Part shown: one piece after another, positions 24,401 to 36,400 of the stretch
Layout of the letters: each line of letters starts with the position of its first letter
Position numbering within the stretch: position 1 is the first letter of the stretch
From: Acanthaster planci
Lineage: Eukaryota; Echinodermata; Asteroidea; Valvatida; Acanthasteridae
Direction: 5' to 3'
NCBI RefSeq assembly: GCF_001949145.1
Contig: NW_019091610.1
Location: 230,525-284,501, forward strand
Length of the DNA stretch: 53,977 nt
Notes under the pieces: generated by a model
The model's input: the letters and a program-made list of their open reading frames with translations, nothing else
What the model was told of the DNA's origin: nothing
Database searches by the model: none
Translations under genes and position numbers: made by a program

Positions 24401-27400
24401 GCCTCGAGTTCAAGCTCTCCATTCAGTGTCTCTAGGATAAGCCCACTATTGTATAAATGCTTCTCCACCTCTGCGTCCCTTTAAGCTGTGCACGAGGAAG
24501 AGGATGTAATTCAATGTAACCCTTCCTGTGAACCATCAACTTAGACCAATTATCGAGACATGCAACCCCCTAAAGACAACGGAAACCACGAAACATTAAA
24601 CTAAACAACGAGCTACCTAGCCACACAGCAACCAAACCATGCATGTAGTTGCGAAGACTTCACCCGAGCATCAATTCAATCACAGAACAAAGAAAGTAAA
24701 CTTGTGGCTGAAGCGTACGGTGTATGGACAGCAGGTCTTAATACAGACATCCCAGCCGTCCTTTCTGTCACAAGTTTTATTTCTCCATGGTTGAACCGTC
24801 CGACTAGTGTCTCAAAGCCTATATAGCGACATTATTTCTGGCTTATCTGGCCGGCACTCATGCCATTAGGGCAGCCAAGCGTAAATGTTTAGAGAACAGG
24901 TGCCACCAGGGCCCCTGGACCGTGTCGGCTGAAAACAATATGTTAGGTTGACCGTGCAGGAGGGAATGGGTTGACCGCATCTTGACTCTCTGAAGGGTGA
25001 AATTTTAAAATTGTTTTCAGTTTATCGTTCAGTTGTCCGGGGTCGCGTGTGGTTCTGTGTTCTTAAACCAGGTCGTATCGAGTGTTTTATGCCATAACTG
25101 TGCATCAAACAAAAGTGTACGTCTTATAATTTATGAAATCTTAATATGTTATAATACATTTACACATAATTCATTGCACATTTGAACCCAGCATCCGAGA
25201 CTTAAAGGTTATAGAGGAGAGAGAGGCTACGGCCATTGGTTTGTTTCCATTCTGTCTCGTGTGCATTTATCTCCTGATGTGGTAACAATAGAGAACACAA
25301 AAAGGGCCCAAGAAGACATTTACAAAATAACTACAATAGGCAACCAGATCTTAAGGGTAAGGTAATTGTCAATAGACAAGGAAGTGTTTATTTCCAAAAT
25401 GAGATGTATCCATTCGAAAAACATGCAAGTTTTTCCACAATTATGAAATATAGAAGAATTTTAGTACTGTACAATTGTGTCCCTGAACTTGTTTTTCACT
25501 ATTTTGACTCATTAAATATGTGTTTAGCTGTCTGAAAGCTGTCAAAACTGACTGCAGGTAGTTGAAAGAGGTTAGGATTCTGCAAGGTTTCAACATTGCA
25601 CTTATCGCATTTCGAGAATAACTATTCGGTCAGTTTTCAGCCTTTGGGACTCCTTGTGCCTAAGATTACATCTTGTGCAAATTAATTAACAGAGTCCGAT
25701 GAACAAAAAAAAAGACACATGAAACCGTAAAGCCAAAACAGAAGCATCGTGCCAGACGATGCCAAATTAATTCGTTGATACTGTCTCACGTATTTACCAA
25801 TGCCTGATTTTCTTGGCGGTCTTAACTTCAAGTAAACCTCAAGGAATAAACTAGATGTTACCAGGTTATTAAAACAAATGCAAAATGTAAAACTTTTTTG
25901 CAATTATGTTTTAATTCCAGTATACAGATCTCAATATTTTAAGTTGCCCAGGAGGAATTTATGTACTATTGGGGCAAAACCAGTTCGTCAATAACATTCA
26001 ATTTCAAAGTTTGGTCACCACAATTCTAACATCTTGTCCAGACATTCGTCATTCATATTGAGGCTTAACGGAACTGTCCTATATTACTTTTTACGCTTGT
26101 TCGGAGATGCAATTTCCATTTTAATTAAACGAATATTATTTTCAGAGTACTATTGTAAATGCATTTTTTGTTAAGAATTGTTCTTGAACATTTGTAAAAT
26201 GTGTTTTGCCACGATAACGTTAATTTCCGTTGATAGACGTGGCGTGTCAATAAGGGCTTGTCTGGAAGCAAATATTGGGGGGGGGCTTATTTTGGGGATG
26301 AATCTGGGAACCTTTTTCATGTAACTCTTCTGGACTCCCTGGATCCACCATTGCCTGTCAAAGTTTGGGGCCTATATTTAATAAGAACTTCTCTGTTATG
26401 TCAGGGATGACATGGGCGGAGATCAAGGCCATCTGGAAAGGGGGCGTGAGCAACTACTTGAAGGACGGTGCGAATGTACTGGACTTTGCCATCCTGGCCC
26501 TATTCTGGAGCTACATGGTACTGACTCTCATCAGTTATTTCCAGGTAAGGCCCCAACAGTCATTCTCTTAATGTCAGCACATGGGCAGGGGAAGGACTTC
26601 GTTTGCATAGGGCTAGGAGTTATGCTTTGCATCATGATACGAAATATTGGCTCCTATGTTGAAATGAAACAAAATTAAATTGATCACGAAGACAAAATGC
26701 AAAGTATAAGAAGCAACGTTGGTTGCTTTTGCGGCGACTTTCATGAGTTAACCACACGCACGCCTTACGTGTTGCAATGGAACGGGTTGAATGGAACAAT
26801 ATCCAGCAGCTGAAACGAAAATTTGGCAGAAAACAAAACCGAATGCAACCCATTTGTAACCGTAGAAATTGATCTACCGTACGCAGGTCACTCGATTCAC
26901 ATCACGCTAGGCATCACGTATGCATTCTGCCTGCACCAGGCCATTTGTGTCGACTTGTTCAATCGAGCAACTTACAGGCCGTCAGCGTTCTCATTGCACT
27001 AATTTTTGTTGCACTGTCTTAATGGGGTTATTAAAACAAAAAGGTCGTAGCTGTTGCTGGTATTCTAACTTCGATGTGGATTTCATGGCTAAGGACAAGA
27101 GTTCTTTGAAAAGCATGAAGTGACCCCGCAAAAAGTAGCATCAAGTGCCTTGAGAGCTATTGAGTTAGTAGAAACACTGTAACAGGTTCTCAAAAGTCTA
27201 TTTTCAACTCCGCCGTAGTCTTTTTTCAGCCGTTAACTGTTGGTTTTATTTGTCTAACGTGTAGTAATTTCCACATTCCTATTTTCTTGTAAGTTTTGTA
27301 TGTCTTACATCTGTGGTTTCAAAGCTAGACCGGCTTCAAATATATTCTTATGCGAAAAAGTCTATGAACTTCCAGTGTAGAGGCCGAGATCAACAGAAAA

Positions 27401-30400
27401 TTGTTGTTTCCTGACACAATTAAGTAACTTCTCCACAGGGGCGTCTTAAGTCATCATTGCGTGTTTACGCTTGTTATGAACGATAGGGTCTGTAGGTAAG
27501 GAACTGACAAAAAAACGGACTGAATGGACGTTTATCGAAATGATGCTTAACGCAGAGCACAGTGTCTCAAGTGTTTCAAAGTATGTCTGGGTAAATATTT
27601 ACAGCAATGCGACATTTCTATTCACAGAAAATCACGGCCCACCTCTCTGTGATTTCAGTCTGCACAGTTTCAATTTAGACGGTTCATTTAGCCTAGGCTC
27701 AGGGAGTTCTTTTTGCCTTGTTTGGAGTTGAGATTCTTTTGTTTCGTTTTTTTCTAAACTGCAGATTCAGAGAGACACTGAGTTAAGAGTAGCTACCACT
27801 GTCATTCCTGGGCTTGGGTCCAGCCCGGTGGTACCTCCAGGACCATCGCGCTCCGTCGCTACCGATAGCTCAACTGTCATCCCTGCCACCGTCAACCTCT
27901 CGAGCGAAGTCTCCCTTGAGGAGCTCAAGCAGTACATCACGGCCACTATCCTGGACACGGAGGCAGCCCTGGACGGGGTGATCCGCTCCGAGCTGGACCG
28001 GATGCTGGACGTGCTCCTGGAGAACCTGACCTGTGGCGTGGAGGCCACCCAGGGGCCGACAGCGGCCCCCGAGCCCGAGTTCGACCCGCTTCACCCGGCC
28101 CTGGTGGCCGACGCGGTCTTTGCTATCGCCACTGTGGTCACCTTCCTGCGTCTGCTAATCCTGACCGTTTCCAGCCAGCTGGTGGGACCCTTGCAGATCT
28201 CCCTGGGTGGGATGCTCTTCGACATTGCCAAGTTCATCATGGTCTTCATCATCGTGTGGTTCGCCTTCTCGCTGGGTTTGAATCAAATCTACCAAGCCTA
28301 TCAAGAGATCGATCTCACTCTTTGCTTGGCTGAGGGCACGGAAGATTGCAGGCCCGGACCATTCTACGAGTAAGTCATCTTCTCTGTTTAACCTAAGTAT
28401 AGGTTAACCTTAAGTTATAAGCGTGGGTTAGATTGTAGAAGCGAAATTTCCAATAACTGTATGTACCTCATTACGTGCTGGTTACATTTTGTCATTTCAA
28501 GAAAGTAGTCTCTAATACCAGTGTTCCCATTTCAGTTTTGAAGGTACAACCATTTTTGTTCTTGACTTGTTTGGGATGAATATGCGTCCAAACTGTAGCA
28601 CTGTTTTGCATTGGGTCTTCCTTCAGGGTCATGTGCATCCCGGTACCTACCTTAGGTAAACATCAATTGACCTGCTGATCCTTGATAGAGAGTTAAAGAA
28701 TGAGGCGGGCGTCATTCCGGCACTTCTCCTAAAATTGCCCTGAGGAGTTGAAAATCAACATACATCTTTTTTCTGGGTGTGCGTTCATATATTTGCCTGT
28801 GTGAAATCAGAACCGATCGCATTGATATATTGCCACTCAGGAAACTGAGGAGGTCGTGGAATGCTGGCTTGTTGACGAGGGTCAGAGATAATGAGAAAGC
28901 TCCATTAACGATTGCTGTTCGTTGACAGGTATATGCGTCGTTCTGTGACTGGAAAACAGCAGTCTATTACCAAGGCTCATTACAAAAATGGAAAACTCCC
29001 TCCTTGCTGTAAATTAATAGTTTGTCCTTGTGCATGGACGAAACTACAGTAATTCTTGCACAGAAGTTGGCTAGCCGAGCTTAAGATCTGAGCTCGGATA
29101 ACTTGTCAAGTACATGATACTTGTTCACTGCTCGTGCCAATTTTGCCTTCACAGGTGCACATGCCGGGACAAATTCATAGGATACGGTCAGGCAAACTTG
29201 GTGCCGATATGTCTTAATTCATGCATTTTACATACTCCATGTTGGGTTTTATTATTGATTGATGGTTGAAGCATTTGTTTATTCGGAATGTTAAGCCTGT
29301 TGCTGTAACGGTGTAGAGCTATTTAGATAGAAGCTTAATTGGAGAATTGAGGTTAAGGATAAAAATCATAGTACGATAGCACGTCTGTGGATAGAAACAG
29401 GTGTTAGTAACTCAAGATTTCATTGTTTCTTAATAAAAGGATGTAGGCCTATAGATTCATGCTTACCCATGTGCACTAACCGCTTGGTCATAAGTTTCAA
29501 CTAAACCTGCCACAACAGGGACGTGTTCATTTCAATCGAAGGTGACTCAACGCCAGACGGGCGACATCTCCGCTCCTTGAGCTGGCTCGCTGGTCTCAAA
29601 CAGTCCCTCAAGGCAACGCGCGAAAGCTCTCGCTGCGGTTGGCTGGTGCCCCGTGGGCAGTCCAGACAGCCATAGCGGGGAGGATGGGAGTCTGGTTGGC
29701 GAGGCACTGATATCAATTACCCCGTCTGGGCCCAATTATTAGAGTGGAAAGAAGCACACAGTGCAATAGGAATGAGTCTAATCTGTCTTCCTCTATACAC
29801 CGTACCTCAGTTTAAATGACCCAGCAATTTGCTTCAAGCTCAGGAGTAAAACGTCCTGTATGTGTCATTCGAGAAACTGGTTAATTGATACATTTAAATG
29901 AGGCCAATGTACGCTCTTTGTTTGTCTCTTATAAACGGAATTATTCCAAGCATTGTGTACGTGCCCTCAAGTTAGATTCAAATTTATTTTAAGGGTCCCA
30001 TGCACCTGGCTATGAGCGAACGGTTTGAATGATTATTCGTCGCCGTGTCATTTTTATTTATTTATTTATTTTTTGCTTTTAAACTGGCAGAACCTCACCC
30101 AGAAGATCTAATTTTGATGGAAGAAATATAAAGTTTTGTCTCAAAATTTAGGGGAGACATTTCCTTTTCTGCTTCAGGATAATTCAGAAAAACGAATGGC
30201 TTCATAACATGGATTGAATCGCGTGTTTTTGTACCATTTATAAGGGAAATTTTCACTGGTTCGGCAAGTTTGGCAATTAACCATTGGTTCGGGAAGTTAT
30301 TCCTAAAAGTACATTGCTAACAGTGATAGCTTCCTTGTCTTACATTTGGGCGCCAGAAGCCTGGCGCATCAACAGTTTGACAATCTGTATTCGACCGCTG

Positions 30401-33400
30401 TCGGCTTAAGCTAGAAGTCTGGGAAAAATACCAATCTACTTGTAATTCGTATACGTCACAAAGTCCTGACATTAATGTTATTAAAAGTGCATGTGCTACA
30501 TCTATGCGAAGAGACTTTAATTTTGTCTTCTATTTGCTTTCAGCGTTGGCCAGTCCATGCTGACCCTTTTCTGGTCACTCTTTGGCCTGGAGGGCTTGGA
30601 GATTATCCGGGTCAATCATGCTAAACATGGCTTCACCGAGGCAGTGGGAACCATCCTCTTTGCTCTTTACATGATGTTCGCGGTGGTCGTCATGCTCAAT
30701 GCACTCATTGCCATGATGAGTAACACCTACACGAGGGTGGAGGTAAGACATACCTTCCAGATTTTGTCGAGAAAAAAAGGAATTAGTTTTCAGAGTACAA
30801 AGTAACATTTTACTCACAGCCGTGCGTGGCAGATGAGTCTTGAACGCTTCGACTTTCTGGGGGGTAATATAAGGACTTTCCCGATTTATCCAAATAAAAT
30901 ATTTCATGTGCTATCTTCTACTGATAATAAGGATATGAATTCCTGTTCAGCGTAGTTTCTGGCAGCGCTGTATATCGTCCAATTTCCCTCAAAATATTGT
31001 ATGTTGACCAGGCTATTGGTTTCAGCAAATTTGGTGTCGTTAACTACACTCACGGAAACGAGGAATAATGCACTGGATTTTGCACCTGCCCTCAAAGTGT
31101 TGTTTTGTATTTAATACCCTATACGGGAATGTAGTTATTCAGAAATGAAGGTACCAATTTATTTACGTATTGATGGGAATATTGCCCATGTCATCATGAC
31201 TCCTGTTGGAAAAGGTGACAGGGCACGCGTGAGAGACGAGGGACATAAATTATAGGAGAATGTTCGGAGGTAAAGAACCAAAAGGCTCTCCGAAGGCAAA
31301 ACACTGGAATAGTCTGACTTTTTTGAGATATGGGCATAATATTCCGAGTAACGTTGGAGCGCTTACTCCATTCAGCAAGGTTAGAATTTCGCACTGTGTT
31401 TTGTCTCTGAATAAGCACCTGCTATCTCCGTCATATTTGGAGTGACCCTGAGATTTTCTTTCGAGATGTGTAGCAAACACATTAGCATCAGTATCTTTGA
31501 TGCTCTGGCAAACCATATCTCTGCATTTTACCTTTATTCTTCAAGTATGAATTCAATTTCCCTTTAAAAGTAGTTTATAACTTACGGTTTCTAAAAATGG
31601 TAGGAATTTCACCTTTTTAGATGGACGGTTTAGTCTACATGATCACTTTACGCAGATAATTTGCTGCATATTTATTTCAAATGGAATTTATGATTGAATG
31701 GGATTGGTATCTATCTTGCTTTGCCACTGTGGAGCAATAGCTTTTGATACAACGGCTTAACCCTATTTCTGATTATTTACGACGGACATGGAGACTGTTG
31801 ACTCACTTCATAAAGCCAATCAGTGCATTAGATGTGAATGTGACATCTAAAATGTCACATTGACGTGCTTACTTCCCGGGATTTGTGATCATTTGGTATT
31901 TCTCCTGGCACCAGGCAGAAGTGAAAGTCGAATTCTATTTCAAATTCCGTTCTGGTCATTATCCAGTCACATCGCCCAGCTTTGAGAGAACTTAAATGGT
32001 AACCGTAAGTTTGTCCGTTTGGTGCGATTAGTATCGACATGACATGGAGGTCCATAGTTAAAACTTGTATATCCACACTGTCGTCACAGTAAATACTTCC
32101 ACATGGAGGGTCTGCATGGCTCTTATTTTGCAGGCTAGTGCTTTTGTTCCACTAAGTATGCACAAAGGGGGCTTAACTGCCCTGAGAGATGGCTACCACG
32201 CAAAGCCCCTATTGGTTAGTGACACCAGTGGTTACTGCATTAACTGCAACTGTGACCTGTCAGGAGTCCACATTCCTTGCGCGGCTATGGGGAGTTGGGT
32301 TGCTCATGTATTAGGGTTCATATTCCTCGTTTTCATCAGATGTATCCCGTGTGGGGTTTAGGGACTGAATTCTGTCATCCCATAGGATGACTGTCCTAAC
32401 ATTTTGTGTTGCGCTCCTAGGTATACTCCATTCTGATATTCCGATGTCGTAATAATTACCGTAACATATTGCCACAGCACTTCCATGCACATTCTTCAAC
32501 CTGACGCACGCGTGCATTTGACAAATCATGATACCCTATTGGCTGAAGAGGCATGTAACGAGCGTGTACCACGTGTCCACGGCTGTTGTGCCACCGCAAT
32601 CATGCATTGCTTCTTATTCTGGTAGTTGAATTACAATATAGAGGTTTTTCACGTGACGTAAAATGACGGGTAAGGACATTTCCGGAAGCGCACCAGGTCC
32701 GTGGAGGCGCGTGCATATTCGAACCTGTGTGCAATTTCATGTACGCCAGAATGTTGAGAGATTTCGAGGTTGCACGCGTTTCCGCGTATATCCTTGGGTA
32801 CATTCAATCAAGGATGTCGACTATATTTGGACAAACTCTGATCGAACGCAGGCTAGTCGAAGGTGGTTGGACTAGTCAACTATTCGCGACTGTATTAGGG
32901 ACAAGTTCGATCAAGGACCATAGGTAACCATAGTTCTACTTACTGTCATCGAACTCTAGTCTAGCCAACTATTCGCTACCAGCCTACGGAGGTTGGTTGC
33001 GTCGTTGGTTTCCACAAACCGTTTGTAATATAACAGTGCAGAGAGTACCAGTTATAAGACAAACGCTGGAAAAATAGTATGTCACTAGTAGACGACCATT
33101 TTCACCCTTATTTTTGCTAACTTGCCTTTCCAGCGGCCACTGTTTCTCCCCTTCGTCCTAATGACCTGACAACGGTTGACTGGGGTTGTTTGTACTTCAG
33201 TTCACTGCACGAGCGCTAAGTACGTTGCGAACCAACGACATGTTAACTAGTGGTCCTTGATCGAACTTAGCCCGTTTCACTTGAACACCGGCCGTCAAAA
33301 ATCATGTGACTGAAAATGCTCGATAAACTGATCCGTCAGTGATATCCAGAGGGCATTGCTACGGTTGCACCCACTAGCGCACACATGCGCGTTACGGTAC

Positions 33401-36400
33401 ATCCCAGACCAATAGGACATTGCGACTTGTGACATGCTCGCGTGCCCCAAGCACATCGCGATTTGGAGCCGACAGTAATGGCTTCTCGATGGATTAATCT
33501 CTACAAGGAGAAGAGGTACTGCAAGATGTCATAATTACACTGAATTGCACAACGGGAAACATTTAACATCATCAGTGTGTCTTTAATCCTGTCACTAAGA
33601 TACGTCAGACCGGCCAAACGTTCAGACTTGAGTGCTCATTAAATCTGGAAGAATTTTATTACGCCATGCGTGGAAAATGTTGATGTGAGGAATTTGATCA
33701 AGAGTCTTGTTGAATTGATAACCTTAGCACTGTCATGCTAGATAGCATGTTATTGAGAAATTCGTCATGAAAGCAGGCAGCACATCAAGACAACAAATAG
33801 TTGCCCTGCCTACTGATCATAAATCAGTCCACCACATTGGAGACCGAACTCGTTGACCAGACTTGCATTAGCGTCATAAAAGATGTGTTTGCATTGGCAT
33901 CATGAATAGAGACACAGTGGGTGAAAATGAGTAGAATGCACGTCTGGAGTTTCGTTAAATGTGGAAAAATCCATACAGAGTATTCATAAAACAAAGCCAT
34001 CCCGAATGACAGCAAAGATCAATATTTTGTGTTTCATGCGTGGTTGAACCATATTGTACAATTTCATTGGAAAACAGAACCGGTACTTTGTGATCTGTTT
34101 TTCATGGCTGGTTCGTAGAGATTCAGACTTTGCCTGTGTTAAGATCACGAGCTGATATGTAGACTTAAGTCCAGAGGCTGGTAAAATCATAAATCAGGCG
34201 GTGTACATGTATTGTCAAGAGAATTTGAGGAATGGCACCGGGGAAAGTCTTCGTCACGGTTCATTAAGATAGCCTGTTACTGACTGAAAATGAATATGTG
34301 ATCATCTGATCGCCGCTCGATGAAAATCCCCTATCTCAAAGCTACGGCTGCGTCCAATTGTCTTGGCTGCGGCTTCAAATAATGTATGCTTATATGTGGG
34401 AAATGCATGTAGCCACTGGCTGACAGCTTCCATAGGTGCACATAACACATACAGACTTAGCCATGTACTTCGATCGCCTGAGAGGTTCAAGTCGTACGTG
34501 CGTTTACGAGGTCAACGCTGGGCTGACACTGCGTTGCATTTCACGGGACGACGCAGTCTCCTGCCCTAGTAGCTTTACGAACATTGCTGTATTCAAATCA
34601 CGGTCGTTCTACTAATGAGCGTCGCTAACTTGTTCCGGGTACTCCGCAGAAAACGGACAAATTATCAGCGTCAAAATGGGTCAATTTGTAGGTGATTTGT
34701 TGGTGATTTTCATTCCCTTTACCCTTCGTTTTATGGCTCTGCTGTTTTCTCTTTTTCCCCTTTTCTCGAGGGAACAAACGTCCCCTTGCCACCTGCGATG
34801 TCCTTGGTTTTTGTTCTACTATTCCCCAGCTCTTTAACTTCTTACGGTGTGTGCTGTTGAGTGCAGAGGCAAAGAAATCAGTGGAGAGCAATCTTTTGTT
34901 TATGATTATATCCTCCCAGCTTAGCCTGAGCAGCTGAGAAGACATGTTAGGAGGAAAGCGTCTGAATTGCTCGGTTTCCAATAATCATCACCGTTTTCAC
35001 GAAGAGGCGAATTTCTCACCAGGGAAAAACAGAAATGTGAAAAAATCATGATTTTCGGCCGAAGTGTCTCTCCGTGAAAACGGTGGCGTAATGTCAACTC
35101 TGCAATGCACGCGGCGAAGATGAGGAACAATATTGTACAAAGTGGATGATCATTCCTGCCAGACACGTGTACAGCATGAAATTTATACAACAAGGCATAC
35201 CCGCAAGAGATAGAGACAACCTAATGGAAAAGGCGGGTATTGCGTTTTCCGATCAGTCGGATGTCTGAACTGATCGAACTTGTGCATTCATTCAATCATT
35301 CAAATCTTGTTTGTGTCAGTACGTTCCCGGAATAGTAAGAGAGATCAGAAGATATGTGCCGACACACGTGCGATTTTGTTTACCATTATAATTCGACAAT
35401 ACGTAGATTTATACTAAATATCTTTGTCACCATGCACCTGACTGTCTGAACAATGGAACACCAACTTCTTCGTCCTTAGTTACACGTACCTAGATCCTGG
35501 TGGTGCGCCTTGCCCTGTCATGCAGAACAAAGGCAAATTAGTATTGAAAGCAAGGTGAAGACAGCTGGGGAAGGAAAAAAAGCTGGTATTGTGTTTATTA
35601 GTGCTTCAAGTAGAGGTACAAATGATCGTAAAATCCGATGCATTCAAATCGCACGCGTGTCAACACGTGCGTGTGAACCTGAAGAGGGATTTACAGATGC
35701 CGACTGCGTGGCCATGGAGTTGTGACTCCTGGTGGGTTCGAATACAGCCACCGGTTGGTTACATGTTGTGTCTTCGAGCAAGCGACCTAAGCCCAACCCC
35801 GCCTGCCCGTGTTTATCCACAAGTGTAAATAGGCGCCGGCACCAGCAAGCTAGCAAAACTGCCATTGCCACCCGTTTTTGAAACAAAACAGAAGAAAGAT
35901 AAACAAAACTGGCGATTCACAGTAGTGCGCCTCCAAGAGTTTGCATCGCGTTAGCCTATCATAATGCGCGAAATCTGTGGATCCTTTCCAAACGCGCATT
36001 GGGTTGATAAATGTCGTGCATCGTGTGATTGGCCAACACGGTGCACGACGATTGAGAGTCCATGTGCGATACATAATCACATATCGCTGAATTTTTCTTG
36101 TTGTTTGATGACGAAAAGCACAGTAGTGTCGGGCATGAAGGCCCAAGAAATGTTATCCACGAGGCTCATGTTTTTCGAATTGGAATTGAGGCTGCATCCG
36201 AATGTCTTATAGAGCTAGGTCCAGGTCTTGGCTCCATTGGAAATGTGTGGAGACGCGTAGACAATAGACCTAGCCGTAGCTCTGGAAGCCCGTTTCGGAG
36301 ATGGCCTGACCTGTGTGGATTGCTGTCATTGAAACACGACGCACAATCTCCACAGCGCGCCCGAAAAAACTGAACGAGGGCTTTGCACGTGACGAATGGT

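Larger units (their letters stand above)
28370..30543 (+). other. intron 8
   Basis: Intron of 2174 bp with donor gtaagt and acceptor tgctttcag. It contains a locally GC-rich island (29520-29730) and a short TTTA/TATT repeat (30052-30072). Nothing else is evident. Confidence 0.85.

Noticed and set aside
27767-28094. Minus-strand open frames of 93 and 74 codons
   Set aside because: Shadows of the GC-rich exon H.
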